From the NCBI GenBank assembly GCA_030762895.1, contig CM061070.1, positions 75,317,804 to 75,381,803 of the forward strand: a DNA stretch of 64,000 bases, written 5' to 3'. Source of the stretch: Sophora flavescens. Lineage: Eukaryota > Streptophyta > Magnoliopsida > Fabales > Fabaceae. The notes beneath the pieces were generated by a model. It did not search any database. It was not told where the DNA came from and saw only the letters and a program-made list of their open reading frames with translations. This document shows, piece after piece, positions 22,301-29,328 of this stretch. A program made the position numbers and the translations under genes. How positions within the stretch are numbered: the stretch's first letter is position 1; each line of letters begins with the position of its first letter.

Positions 22301-24487
22301 TCACGAGTTTAATCCCCCTATAATTTGCACAATTTTGTATATCTCCTTTGTTCTTATGAATAGGGTGTGTTTCTCCTCCACTTGTCTGAAGTTTTCTTAA
22401 ACATCATAATCACGTTAAATAACTTTGTGAGCCAACTAATGCCTTTCTCTCTTAGGCTCTTCCATACCTCGATAGGCATATTATTCATTCCAAGTTTCCA
22501 ATTGCTTTCCCCTTATCCATCCTCTTCATTGCTGCTTTTACCTATAAAAGGGATAATTTTTGTCCTCTCAACAAAACAAGTAATCTTTATATGCTAAAGT
22601 TGCTAACTCCTTAGACTAATACAAAATGTGTGTGAAAAGAAATTGCTAATGGTATGGACAGATTTCAGGTTTTGTGCATGACCCATTATTAGCATGAAAG
22701 AACACGAATAAGAAAATGATGCAGACTGGGTAACTAAGACTGTCATGAGACTTTTTTACACATTGGGACTTTAGGCTTTAATGAGGCTGAAGTACAAGGT
22801 TTTAAGTCCTTAGGCTGATTATGTCACATGGCCTATGGAATAGTGCTGCATTTTGATGGTGATAGGATCTCAAGGATTCTTTATGCCTCAGAAATTTATG
22901 TTCTGTGGTGATTAAGTTACACTAATAAGATCAAGAAGACATATGTATCTTGCTGTCAAATACCTACACTACTGATGTAAATAGGTCATGAATGATTAGA
23001 GATGTGGCTTCTTGATTAGACAATTGAAGTTCAGGGTAGCTACAAATATCAGTTGTGTAAAATCCCAATTTTTATTTTTAATTTTTTTGGGAATTCAACT
23101 ATATACATTACTTGAAGGTGCTAGCTAGCGCAACTCGTAAAGATTTTTGAAGTTAATTGTGAGGTCTTGGGATCAAATCCCACCTTCATTGTCCCTCTTC
23201 CCTGGTGTATGCATACAAATTTCACTTACCTTTGAATCTCACAGGTTTCTAGAACAGCAATAAGAAAATAAACTATACAACAACAACAACAACAACCAAG
23301 CCTTATCCCACTAGGTGGGGTCGGCTACATGGATCATACGGCACCATAATGTTCTATCATGAATCATGTTAATAGTTAAATCATTGACCTCTAAATCTTT
23401 CTTAATAGTTTCTCCTATAGTTTTTCTTGGCCTACCTCTACCTCTAGCGATTGGATTGCCCTCCACCTGGTCCACTCTCCTTACTACAGAATCTAAAGGT
23501 CTCCTCCATACATGCCCAAACCACATAAGTCGAGATTCGACCATCTTTTCTACAATAGGTGCTACCCCAACTCTCTCTCTAATACTATCATTCATAATCC
23601 TATCTCGTCTAGTTTTTTCACTCATCCAACGCAACATTCTCATCCCTGCTACATTGATTTTACTCTCGTGTTGATTTTTTACCGCCCAACACTCTGTCCC
23701 ATACAACATCGCCGGTCTAATAGCTGTACGGTAAAATTTTCCCTTTAGCTTAAGAGGTACCTTTTTATCACACAAAAAACCCGAAGCCTTCCTCCATTTC
23801 GACCACCCTGATTGAATCCGATGGTTTACATCTCCCTCAAATTCTCCGTCATTTTGTATAATAGACCTAAGATATTTAAACCGCCTGACTTGTCGTATGT
23901 TGTGGTCTCCAACTTTTACCTCTAAGCTAGAGGTGTTTCGCATTTTGCTAAACTTACATTCCATATATACTATAAGCAAACTAATTTAAACGAGGTTCTA
24001 TCTCATCTGATAATTAATACCACTAACCCAAAACTGAAAACCATATGGGATTTCAAGATAAAAGGAAAGCAGCACCATTGTGGGAACCATAAAAAAAATA
24101 AATCACAGCAGTGCTGCAATTGTTTCAGTGGAGAATGGCAGGATCATTTATTGGGTCATTTAGAGTTTTCCAATTTAAATTAGTTAAGATACTGTATAGA
24201 AAAATTTGTTATGTTTTTTTTTTTTATGAATACCTGTTGCACTGAATGCCAGTTTGACACCATATGATCTCTATGATCTTTGAATGTCATCTTCAACACG
24301 GATGCTTACAGTTTGTGTTTGAATTTCTCAGTTGAGTTGGAAGAGAATGCCAAAGGAAAGTGGTGAAAATTTTATGGCACTTACAGGACCCTTTCCTGAT
24401 ATGGAATCTTGGTCTGCTAGTGTCCCATCTCCTCTGAGCTCAAATGTGAAGGATTGGAGACCTTGTGGGCAGGTTTCTAGAAATTGA
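1309..24487 (+). CDS. SAM-dependent methyltransferase, spermidine-synthase-like; 5'-truncated by the window, six exons
   Basis: Six exons read on the + strand: 1309-1368, 1482-1559, 14869-14998, 15318-15370, 17090-17275 and 24332-24487. All introns are GT...AG, phases agree, and the exons total 663 bases (220 residues plus TGA). The start of the protein lies upstream of the window, since the first exon opens in mid-domain after an AG acceptor at 1307-1308. Exons 1-2 give the glycine-rich SAM-binding loop (LGLGGGTAAHL, spanning the first junction), followed by the acidic strand end GWEIDQI; exon 4 gives IVVDLFSDG and exon 5 the C-terminal Rossmann strand (GRFMVNCGG). This order fits the spermidine-synthase-like methyltransferase superfamily. 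The substrate is not shown by the sequence; plant members of this type are mostly uncharacterised, so I do not call it a spermidine synthase. The reading frame is undamaged although introns 2 and 5 carry over 20 kb of transposons, which suggests the gene is still under selection. Confidence 0.82.
1893..2151 (+). repeat. 5' LTR of the gag-only element
   Basis: 259 bp, TGTTAG...CATCA, followed after two bases by the tRNA-Met primer site. It contains TATAAATA at about 1990, a plausible TATA box for the element's transcript. Confidence 0.88.
2197..2586 (+). pseudogene. Gag fragment of the gag-only LTR element
   Basis: From the first ATG after the primer site the frame encodes a retrotransposon gag-like segment: residues I-F-E-G-E-D-A-N-G, then a TAG stop at about 2350, then continued similarity (YFDAGGVCKEEDQI, MSGRALTWYR, WGDFSEAILERF), ending at TGA 2584-2586. 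The region after the stop has the W-x-x-F and ERF pattern of the plant retrotrans_gag domain found in Ty3/gypsy-type proteins. The internal stop and the short length make this copy non-functional. No zinc knuckle is visible. Confidence 0.7.
2550..3425 (+). CDS. Open frame of unknown function in the gag-only element
   Basis: A 291-codon open frame overlaps the gag end in another frame. The first half is charged and GC-rich, with two related proline-rich stretches (KKPPPKPPD at about residue 107 and RPPPPPKPPD at about residue 162), an internal duplication. The last third (from about 3160) has ordinary AT-rich composition and no known domain. I recognise no family. It could be a captured host segment or an accidental open frame in GC-rich DNA; no evidence of expression is visible. 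Confidence 0.3.
   Translation: MGARQQEKDEGLRTKNHNLGGDNETERGKERETVKGGAKSEKDTIGMGERGGVEVAGGEEKADRHTLSSVRHHSTVEGEGESWKQEMAENNGAVITRELCAVEKGSVKKPPPKPPDVEPHTAAGEALAAATRGEIVTSRKIQVSSTAVGRDPTKLRCGGMIRPPPPPKPPDRDTHWWVVGAWVAEEEEGSSAHVRLKGIRVRQTLQILGPLVTLRSQAHMRMEFCKPNIIVYAILNVGSIQWLKNIKKLKQIDMKGYCNGSHIWSLSFQQWDPGGEDQNDFSFNTCNKLHL
3488..3746 (+). repeat. 3' LTR of the gag-only element
   Basis: 259 bp, about 95% identical to the 5' LTR, with the target duplication TATTG directly after it. Confidence 0.88.
3867..4105 (-). repeat. 3' LTR of the minus-strand copia element
   Basis: 239 bp; on the minus strand TGTTGATTGCGAG...TTTCCGCA. Outer flank GTAAG. Confidence 0.92.
4113..5579 (-). pseudogene. Reverse transcriptase and RNase H part of the minus-strand copia pol
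   Basis: Read from 5579 down to 4113, in several frames: the RT start (NNTWEITALPEGKKQVGCKW), QLDIKNAFLNG with the first catalytic Asp, then LYGLKQSPRAWF and YVDDIVITGDD with the catalytic Asp pair (4894-5229), then a connection region, then the copia RNase H with SDSDWAGC, WRSKKRSVVARSSAEGE and the C-terminal CDNKAANSIAKNPVHHDRTKH, ending at 4113. At least five frame changes separate these blocks, so no single polyprotein can be made. The polypurine tract and 3' LTR follow immediately. Confidence 0.85.
5791..5979 (+). repeat. 5' LTR of the nested copia element
   Basis: 189 bp with the short duplicated unit gtggacggt near its start; abuts the primer-binding site at 5980. It ends in CT rather than the usual CA. 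Confidence 0.88.
6418..6960 (+). pseudogene. Gag of the nested copia element
   Basis: 180 codons. The start MAAKKRLVSFAFSG is followed by a copia gag (UBN2/gag-polypeptide type) with LNGKNYVSWRDDVEVWFLGQGL and LWQSIEPRLM, then the helical LPSYLNKAQSICEEVKLML region. The frame fails at about 6890 and the rest is scattered over other frames. A CCHC zinc knuckle (C-x2-C-x4-H-x4-C, CSYCKRDGHTQDRC) can be read at 7165-7206 in another frame, so the original gag extended at least that far. Confidence 0.8.
7768..10547 (+). pseudogene. Pol (integrase, reverse transcriptase, RNase H) of the nested copia element
   Basis: Fragments in copia order. GAG-pre-integrase (RLGHPSLDKL) lies near 7820. The integrase core has CCDDNAKEYF with the second Asp, then HTPQQNGVAERKHRHL with the Glu, within 8116-8382. 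The integrase C-terminal part (LINRMPSSVLG, KCIFLGYSRVQKGYRCYSP) is in 8349-9161. Reverse transcriptase spans about 9040-9725, with LYGLKHSHRAWF and YVDDIVITGDD. RNase H and the C-terminus (CDNQSALYLSSNPIFHERSKH) lie in 10206-10547, ending just before the polypurine tract. Several frameshifts and stops separate the fragments; the first integrase Asp is not found in a clean frame. Confidence 0.85.
10555..10734 (+). repeat. 3' LTR of the nested copia element
   Basis: 180 bp, lacking the 9-bp duplicated unit of the left LTR; followed by target duplication AAACT. Confidence 0.88.
10735..12641 (-). pseudogene. Protease and integrase part of the minus-strand copia pol
   Basis: A long minus-strand frame (662 codons if read to its stop at 10653). 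Aspartic protease DSGAS lies at residues 99-103. The integrase zinc-binding site follows (H235, H240, C263, C266), then the catalytic triad D293 (HSDVWGP), D356 (RTDNG) and E392 (VVERKN), and the C-terminal FLGYSPHQKGYRCYSP segment. Roughly the last 27 codons (10653-10734) come from the LTR of the nested copia element, so the natural product was cut at 10735. Integrase active-site residues are all present. Upstream frames at 12413-12787 carry the zinc knuckle. Confidence 0.88.
12413..13431 (-). pseudogene. Gag of the minus-strand copia element
   Basis: Gag is spread over at least four overlapping frames (13186-13431, 13001-13330, 12784-13128, 12413-12787). The middle part has the helical copia gag pattern (SAKDMWDAKKETYS, then LKLKAFSMTRN, then YKFLLGLNKDLDEVRGRVLG). 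The last part has a CCHC knuckle, CEHCRKTGHTKDTC, near 12640. The primer-binding site lies about 40 bases upstream of the first frame. The multiple breaks make the gag non-functional. Confidence 0.8.
13484..13722 (-). repeat. 5' LTR of the minus-strand copia element
   Basis: 239 bp, almost identical to 3867-4105. The tRNA-Met primer site lies directly inside it and GTAAG directly outside. Confidence 0.92.
14023..14436. mobile_element. Solo LTR
   Basis: A 414-bp block begins TGATAGGGACC and ends GGTACCTATCA (TG...CA with an inverted terminal match) and is flanked by TTAAC on both sides (14018-14022 and 14437-14441). No internal coding sequence or second LTR is present, which fits unequal recombination between the two LTRs of a former element. 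Orientation and family are not determined. Confidence 0.75.
15425..16046. repeat. Second copy of the dispersed catgaacc repeat, split by a 5S-bearing insertion
   Basis: 15425-15540 and about 15859-16046 match the repeat at 283-558 (aaaagcttaagct, caagatccct, ttattagaagaatggg, catgaaccaactcat). Between the two halves sits about 317 bp of unrelated sequence (15542-15858). Confidence 0.55.
15542..15858 (+). mobile_element. 5S-rRNA-bearing repeat, Cassandra-like (TRIM LTR fragment)
   Basis: Starts TGACACCCGTGG and ends with a module resembling plant 5S rRNA (15770-15850): the A-box region agttaagcgtacttg at 15791-15805 and the C-box region ggtgacctcctgagaagt at about 15827-15844, with the preceding cccatcac...gaactcc. 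Cassandra retrotransposons of plants are known to carry 5S-derived promoter sequence in their LTRs, which is the best explanation. It lies inside a copy of another repeat; I see no second LTR and no clean target duplication. It is not a functional 5S gene, because only about 80 of 120 bases are recognisable and they have several changes. Confidence 0.6.
16267..16463. mobile_element. MITE with long inverted ends
   Basis: About 197 bp forming a fold-back: the left arm (tctcatgtgagtttttcaca, then tgaccatgtcatgtaaagag) is matched in reverse by the right arm (tcttcacatggcatgatcat, then gtgaaaaactcatatgaga). Arms are about 60 bp, about 80% matched, with a central loop of about 70 bp. GTTAA on both sides (16262-16266 and 16463-16467) is a candidate target duplication; the inner boundary base is uncertain. 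Confidence 0.65.
18063..18395 (-). pseudogene. C-terminal part of the younger LINE protein
   Basis: 110 codons including RMLCWMSGKTRRNRIMNDSI, then WRRPLDFVVRRVDQVEG and IARGRGRPRK, ending MIHVADPT and a stop shortly before the (AAC)n tail. This is the usual conserved C-terminus of plant RTE proteins. It is separated from the reverse transcriptase by the hAT insertion. A nearly identical segment is at 23311-23979. Confidence 0.8.
18519..19364. mobile_element. hAT-type non-autonomous element
   Basis: 846 bp with terminal inverted repeats TAGGGGTGACAAA and (reverse) TAGGGCTGACAAA, flanked by a perfect 8-bp duplication CTTTTTAT (18511-18518 and 19365-19372), the hAT hallmark. It splits the younger LINE just after the codons for CDKK. 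The subterminal regions consist of repeated gatggat/atccatcc motifs. No transposase frame is visible. It is the same family as 62177-62774. Confidence 0.88.
19362..20244 (-). pseudogene. Reverse transcriptase of the younger LINE
   Basis: Two overlapping minus-strand frames. The first (19735-20244) has IYKNKGDIQNCTNYRGV, NQFGFMPGRSTMEAIYLLRR and AFIDLEKAYDRV with the first catalytic Asp (D98). The second (19362-19817) has GLHQGSALSPYLF and FTDDIVLVGE with the catalytic Asp pair, then KYLGPIIQNDGEIE. The break between them lies near 19800 and looks like a short indel. All reverse-transcriptase signature blocks are present. Confidence 0.88.
20491..20940 (-). pseudogene. Linker region of the younger LINE protein
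   Basis: 149 codons rich in Lys, Glu and Arg with SWWRDESVQAKVRVKRECFK and RLAKNKERKTKDLDQ, the charged segment that normally lies between endonuclease and reverse transcriptase in plant RTE elements. Frame breaks separate it from both neighbours. Confidence 0.7.
21131..21676 (-). pseudogene. Endonuclease domain of the younger LINE
   Basis: 181 codons of the exonuclease-endonuclease-phosphatase fold: FGTWNIGTLTGKS with the catalytic Asn, CLQETKW with the metal-binding Glu, then GVGIIVD, VISAYAPQVG and GGDLNGHLG with the catalytic Asp and Asn. The terminal SDH motif is lost to a frame break near 21131. A 5' leader with another open frame (21715-21930) is noncoding or weakly conserved. Confidence 0.85.
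22569..23100. other. Intron 5 sequence without recognised features
   Basis: AT-rich intronic DNA between the older LINE and the SINE-like piece. No exon, repeat or coding similarity seen. Confidence 0.4.
23118..23240 (+). mobile_element. SINE-like, tRNA-derived promoter region
   Basis: A pol III type promoter can be read: box A TAGCGCAACTCG (23126-23137) and box B GGATCAAATCC (23170-23180), 44 bases apart, within ggtgctagctagcgcaactc...gaggtcttgggatcaaatcc. This fits the head of a plant tRNA-derived SINE. No poly-A tail or target duplication was identified, so ends are approximate and a degenerate tRNA pseudogene is an alternative. Confidence 0.5.
23278..23968 (-). mobile_element. 5'-truncated RTE-type LINE, third copy
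   Basis: Starts on the + strand with an (AAC)n tail and matches the 3' part of the LINE at 18029-21950 closely. One uninterrupted minus-strand frame of about 222 codons (23311-23979) runs from YMECKFSKMRNTSSLE through KYLRSIIQNDGEFEGDV, CDKKVPLKLKGKFYRTAIRP and LYGTECWAVKNQ to MIHVADPT and a stop. It shows what sequence the hAT element split in the other copy. ACTATA at both ends is a weak candidate target duplication. Confidence 0.85.
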
Positions 24488-25142
24488 TCTTACCGTTTCA
24501 TAGCTAAAATGAAAATATGTTATGCAGGGCAAAAATTGAAAATATTTTTTTTCAAATTCTTCAAAGTATTATACTTTTATCATTTTCTTGGAGATAAATG
24601 TATATGCATGCATTTTGCTGTCTAGAAAGAAAGGTTCAGTTCTGAAGCTAACTTAGTTGTACTATTGCCACATGCCGCATTTAGCGTAATTTTTCAATGA
24701 ATAATCATGATTTGGTATGAAAGATGATGCTCAAGAGTAATTAGTGTTGACATTTATAAACTTTATAACTAAGCAAGAGTCTCTTAGAGTCTCTTATCCT
24801 TTTCGGATTGGTGCATAAATCTGGTAGAATGTTTGAAGTTAGATGGAGGTAGTAAGCTATTTGACAGCAAAGTTTCCGGTTCTGTTTTGTTTCTAGTTTT
24901 TGTATAATAGGGATGGGCTTTGTTTTCTGGTTTGATCCAAGTATATCTATTTTTAAAGTTGGACTGATGGAGTTTGTAAGTTGCTGGGGAAGTTTCTGGT
25001 TAGGTTTTTATAATAGGAAGTGGTCGTGTCTTCTGTTTTGATTTAGATGAAAGTGTATTTTTGGTTTGTTGAGTTCTGATATATATGGGTTGGAGTAGTC
25101 ATTGTACTTCTTTTAATTCAATTTGGTTCATAAATTTTTCTT
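24488..25142. other. 3' flank of the methyltransferase gene
   Basis: AT-rich sequence after the stop codon at 24485-24487, presumably 3' UTR and then intergenic DNA. No canonical AATAAA is obvious close to the stop. No other feature seen. Confidence 0.4.
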
Positions 25143-25359
25143 GTCTAAATTATACTTTTGTTCCTCTAATTTTTTTTGGGTAAGTTCTCTATTTAGTTAA
25201 CGTTTAATTTGATTCTCTAAGTTGTCAAAGTTACACCGCATTAGTCTCGTGCGTCAAATTTGTATTAACAGTGTAAGATTTCCTCTATTAGTCGCCAAAT
25301 ACCATCTTTCTTGCCGGTATCTGGGTCGAAATTGCTGTCTTCTTCCTCTTCTCTCTTCA

Positions 25360-25505
25360 TCCCCACAACCATCATTTTCTTCCTATATTCTCTTCACCAG
25401 TACACCACCATGTTTCTCCTACCTCCTTCCTCTTCTCCCTCTTCACCCCGACTACCACCATCTTCTTCCTCTTCTCCCTCTTTACCCCCAACACCACCAT
25501 CTTCT
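25360..25505 (+). repeat. Pyrimidine-rich tandem repeat (ccaccatcttcttcctct)
   Basis: Two to three imperfect copies of caccaccat-cttcttcctcttctccctct. The open frames over it (25222-25527, 25311-25523) are Ser/Pro low-complexity and are not taken as genes. Confidence 0.5.
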
Positions 25506-26299
25506 TCCACTAAGGAAATATGAATAACAAGAATGTAGGTACTGGTACTAAAAATTGATTAAAGCAAGAAATCAAGATGCAAGGAATACCAAGTCTTCAA
25601 GCATCGAAACCAAGAGCAATTTAAACAACACTATTGGGTAGAAATTCGAAGTCTTAGATAATAGAAACTGTACATCTATCTACCAAGTCTTCAAGATCAA
25701 AACCAAGAGCAATTGTAAGGGTATGATGGGTTAACTCACCCATTTGGCTCACTTAATCTTTTAACAACTGAAAATCTATGCTAACTCGAAGATGCTTTTT
25801 CAAATAAAAAAATTAAACTTTGATAAGTTAACCTTTTTTCAAAGTTCTTTATGCAAAAATTGCTTCTGGTTTGAAATATATCGATGTACACTTTGTTACA
25901 TCGACGTGGTTTCTTCATCAAACTCACAAGTATTTTTAAATTTTAATTACATAGATGAACAAATATTAATAAATGGATGTACAAATTTTGTACATCGATG
26001 TACAATTTCATTCATTGATGTACTCATGCGTTCTCACTCTATTTTGTTTCTAAATGGTTTATTACATCGATATACCGCAAGATTATGAAAAGCGGCTCAT
26101 TACTTGATACTAGTTATTTCCTAAATTATTTTGCAATGGCTAGAATTTGTTTGTATTATAAATTCTTTGAGCCATATTCTAATCATAATTCTGAAATTCT
26201 TTGTGCCAATGGTTGACGTTTTTCTTTCATATTCATAGAGGCTTCAATTTGTACATCTACAGTTCAAGAGTGTTTCATTTGAGAAATCCATTTGCTCTG

Positions 26300-26560
26300 T
26301 TTTTGTAAAAGAGCGAGGTATATCTAGGTTGAAAAGGGTGAGGTATCCTCAGATCGTGAGAAACAATTGAAAGAAAAGGTGAAATATATCTCTTGGTCGA
26401 AGAGGGTGAGGCATCCCTCAATTTGTGAGAAGGGTGAGCTATCCCTTGTTTGAAGAGGGTGAGACAAGCATACTCCCTAAGTCCGTGACAAGGCAGAGAT
26501 ATCCCTTGTGTAAATTGGTTGAGGCTCATGTACAAGGGTGGGGTATTCCAAGTGAGGAGA
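26300..26560 (+). repeat. Degenerate tandem repeat (gaagagggtgaggcatccct)
   Basis: About six imperfect units of 30 to 50 bases share gggtgag-g(c/t)atccct and (a/t)cgtgag: near 26310, 26330, 26400, 26430, 26455 and 26500. Confidence 0.5.
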
Positions 26561-27292
26561 GCTCTGCGTTGTAAAGGTACTTAAGCATCTTGAAGTGGTG
26601 ACACTAGTGGTATATAAATCCTGGAAACGTATTATGGGGATTAGACATAAATTACTAACTGTTGGTGATCTACTAAGATGAATCCAGTTAGCATGCTTCT
26701 CTTCCTATTTTGCTATTTGAATTATTTTTCATCTCCTTTTCTATAATTTCGTATATTTAGGTTGTCAATTTACATGCTTCAAGTTTTCCTTTGTTGATAA
26801 CAACTTTTATTTATCTCTATGTAAAAAAATTTGTAAACTCAACTCACCCCCTGTTAAGTCGAAGCTACATTTTCCAACACATTACTTCTCTCTCTTCACC
26901 CCAGCATGATTTTCTTCCTCTTCTCTCTTCACCACCACTATCTCTCTTCACTCACCAAACAAGAAGTGAAATTGGTGTATTTAGGGGTAAATGAGAGAGA
27001 ACACAAATATCCAAATAATTTTCCTTAACATGGAATAGAGAAGGGAGTTGGATGGACCCAAGTTGGTGGCAGAGGTGGTGCGCGTCTGGGTCGTGAGGAG
27101 GGGATGCCTAGATTCCAGCGATGGAATAAGACCTCCAACAACTAACGGTGGAAATCTAATACCATCAGGGTGCAAATATGACGGAAAGGAGACTAATGTG
27201 TAATGTTGACAATTCAGAGGACCGATCGAAATGTTAATAGGAGACCAACATCAAACCACAAAATTAGATAGATGACCAAAAGTATTATTTAG

Positions 27293-27345
<53 letters not shown>
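27293..27345. repeat. (AT)n microsatellite
   Basis: About 26 uninterrupted AT units next to the right arm of the inverted-repeat element. Confidence 0.95.
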
Positions 27346-27347
<2 letters not shown>

Positions 27348-27570
27348 TGAGTTGTTAATTAAGGTTTTTTACTTTTAGAAATACAGACTTTTGTCATTGT
27401 ATTACATAATTTGCATCATACGGTTCAGGAATAATGTAAAACCTCAAATCCAATACTTCATGCACAACTAATCATAGTCCGAAAAACAGAAAGGTTTCAG
27501 GTTGGATCTTTAGAGAACAAATAGGAAGGCACTACAAACTCAAATAATTTTGACCAGGATCTTTAGAGAA

Positions 27571-27803
27571 TAACAGAATTGAAAGAACTTATAATGATCT
27601 GACGAAATTAGAAAGAATTTGGAATGTAAGATATTGAAATTATGATCTCATTCATTCAGCTTCTATTGAGTACATAAAGCATTTATACATCAAGTTCAAA
27701 GGGTAAATTGGTAAAGTTCAGTAATAACAGAAACGTGTGCTAGACTAAGGTAAATGGGCTTTAGTGGCCCAATCCACCAGTCCAATTCTTCACTAGGCTA
27801 TTA
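27571..27803 (-). repeat. 3' LTR of the TA...TA copia element
   Basis: 233 bp. The inner end reads ctatta (minus strand TAATAG) against TAACAG in the other LTR, so one base of the terminal motif has changed. Confidence 0.88.
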
Positions 27804-27831
27804 CCCCCCCACCCCCCCACCCCCCACCCCC
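27804..27831 (-). other. Polypurine tract with G-quadruplex pattern
   Basis: On the minus strand four G runs of 5, 6, 7 and 7 bases are separated by single T residues, directly before the 3' LTR where the plus-strand primer of a copia element belongs. This is the pattern of a very stable G-quadruplex with one-base loops. Confidence 0.75.
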
Positions 27832-29270
27832 AGTTGAGGAGAGGAAGATATTTGACAAACCCATCTTGGAGATGAATTTTTGGAAAAGCTTGGGAAGCAA
27901 ACACTTAGTAAAGAGATCTGCGAGCTGATCCAAGGAGGGAATTGGCAGAAGCTTAAGGAGGCCTCAGTTGAGACGTTCATCCACAACATGACAGTCAATG
28001 TCCAAGTGTTTGGTGCGCTTGTGAAAGACCGGATTAAAAGCTATGTGCAGGGTACTCTTGTTATCACAATAAACCACAACAGGCTTGGAACATAACAATG
28101 TGAAGGTCACTAAGGAGGAAAGTGATCCATTGAAGTTCACAGGAAGCAAAAGCCAGCACCCGATACTCGGTTTCAAAGGAAGATCGTGCTACAGTTGTCT
28201 GCTTTTTAGATTTCCAGCTAACAAGAGAATCGCCAATGAAAAAACAAAAACCACTAATGGAATGTCTAATATCGGAACAACCACCCCAGTCTGCATCACT
28301 GAAACTAGAGAGAGTGATGGCAGGGCTACGTGAAAACCATAAACCACGACCTGGACATCCTTTGAGATATCTAAGCACATGTTGAGCAGCTTTGTAGTGA
28401 TCATTAGTGGGACAAGAGAGAAATTGGCTCAACTGCTGTGTGGCAAAGGAAATATCTGGGCAAGTAGTAGTAAGGTAAAGCAGACGCCCAATCAAACGTC
28501 TATAAGCAGCAACATCATCAAAGGGATCACTGTCATCTTGGAACAAGTGGGAACTAGGCTCAAGAGGAGTGGTGATAGGTTTGCATCTGAGGAAGCCAGT
28601 ATCAGTCAATAGGTCCAAACAATATTGCCGTTGGCAGAGAAAAATACCCTTGGAAGAATGAACAACTTCCAGTCCCAAAAAGAATTTTAGTTGCCCAAGA
28701 TCCTTAATCCCAAAAGCCTGATGAAGTGTAGATTTGAGAGAGTGAAATTCAGGCAAGGAAGTGCCAGCAAGAACTATGTCATCTACATAGATGATGAGAG
28801 CGGTGAAGGTGGTAGAAGACTTCTTGATGAACAAAGAGTGGTCAGGTGGTGCTTGATCATAATGACAACTCTTGAGGAGGGCAGTGAGCTTCTCAAACCA
28901 GGATCTACTTGCCTGTTTTAACCCATAAAGGGATTTCAATAATTTGCAAACTTTATTCTTGTGAGGAGTAGGGAAGCCTTGAGGCATTGTCATGTAAACA
29001 GTTTCACGAAGTTTCCCATGGAGGAAGGCATTGTTCACATCAAGTTGGTGAACATGCCAATGATTGATTGCTGCCAAGGCCAAGACAGTGTGCACAGTAG
29101 TTATTTTGGCCACCGGAGAGAATGTCACAAAATAGTCTAGGCCCTCAGTTTGAGTGTATCCCTTGGCCACCAATCGGGCTTTGAATTTTTCAATTGAACC
29201 ATCAGATTTCCTCTTGATTTTTTAAACCACTTGTTGCCAATTGGAATCACTCCTTTATGTATGTCTACTA
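27832..29270 (-). pseudogene. Reverse transcriptase and RNase H of the TA...TA copia element
   Basis: The main frame (28064-29173, 369 codons) contains MVAKGYTQTEGLDYFVTFSP, the catalytic Asp in QLDVNNAFLHG (D45), SLYGLKQASRSWF, YVDDIVLAG (residues 129-136), IKDLGQLKFFLGLEV and the RNase H segment FSDADWGGC and WKSKKQTTVARSS. The rest of RNase H (CDNKSTLHIAFNPVFHKRTKH) follows in another frame at 27964-28176, and the tail (LFTKCLPSFSKN) in a third. The N-terminal edge of the reverse transcriptase near 29220 has a frame break. Best preserved polymerase domain among the three copia elements. Confidence 0.88.
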
Positions 29271-29328
29271 TGTCCCAAGTCTGATTGGCCTCCAAGGCTC
29301 AAATTTCAGCCTGCATAGCCTCAAGCCA

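Larger units (their letters stand above)
17355..22568 (-). mobile_element. Older RTE-type LINE, 5'-truncated, split by a younger LINE
   Basis: Two pieces of one minus-strand element: 17355-18028 (3' part ending in a degenerate AAC-rich tail on the + strand) and 21951-about 22568 (reverse transcriptase part). They join at the 15-bp sequence acccttggtgcagat, which the younger LINE duplicated on insertion. Translated pieces match the LINE at 18029-21950, but with many stops and indels. The 5' end is missing, as usual for LINE copies. Confidence 0.8.
25143..27290. mobile_element. Element with about 150-bp inverted terminal repeats, class uncertain
   Basis: The left end (aattatacttttgttcctct, then ttgtcaaagttacaccgcat, then tagtctcg) is matched in reverse by the right end (gagactaatgtgtaatgttg...gaccaaaagtattattt). 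The arms stay alignable for about 150 bp (25143-25300 and 27130-27290). The interior has pyrimidine-rich repeats (25360-25505, 26885-26950), a cluster of tacatcgatgta palindromes (25875-26080) and a degenerate tandem repeat (26300-26560), but no transposase. Long arms suggest a Mutator-like or fold-back element; no target duplication is clear, the right side being masked by (AT)n. Confidence 0.5.

Noticed and set aside
25222..25527. Ser/Pro-rich open frames
   Set aside because: Low-complexity translation of pyrimidine-rich tandem repeats inside an inverted-repeat element.
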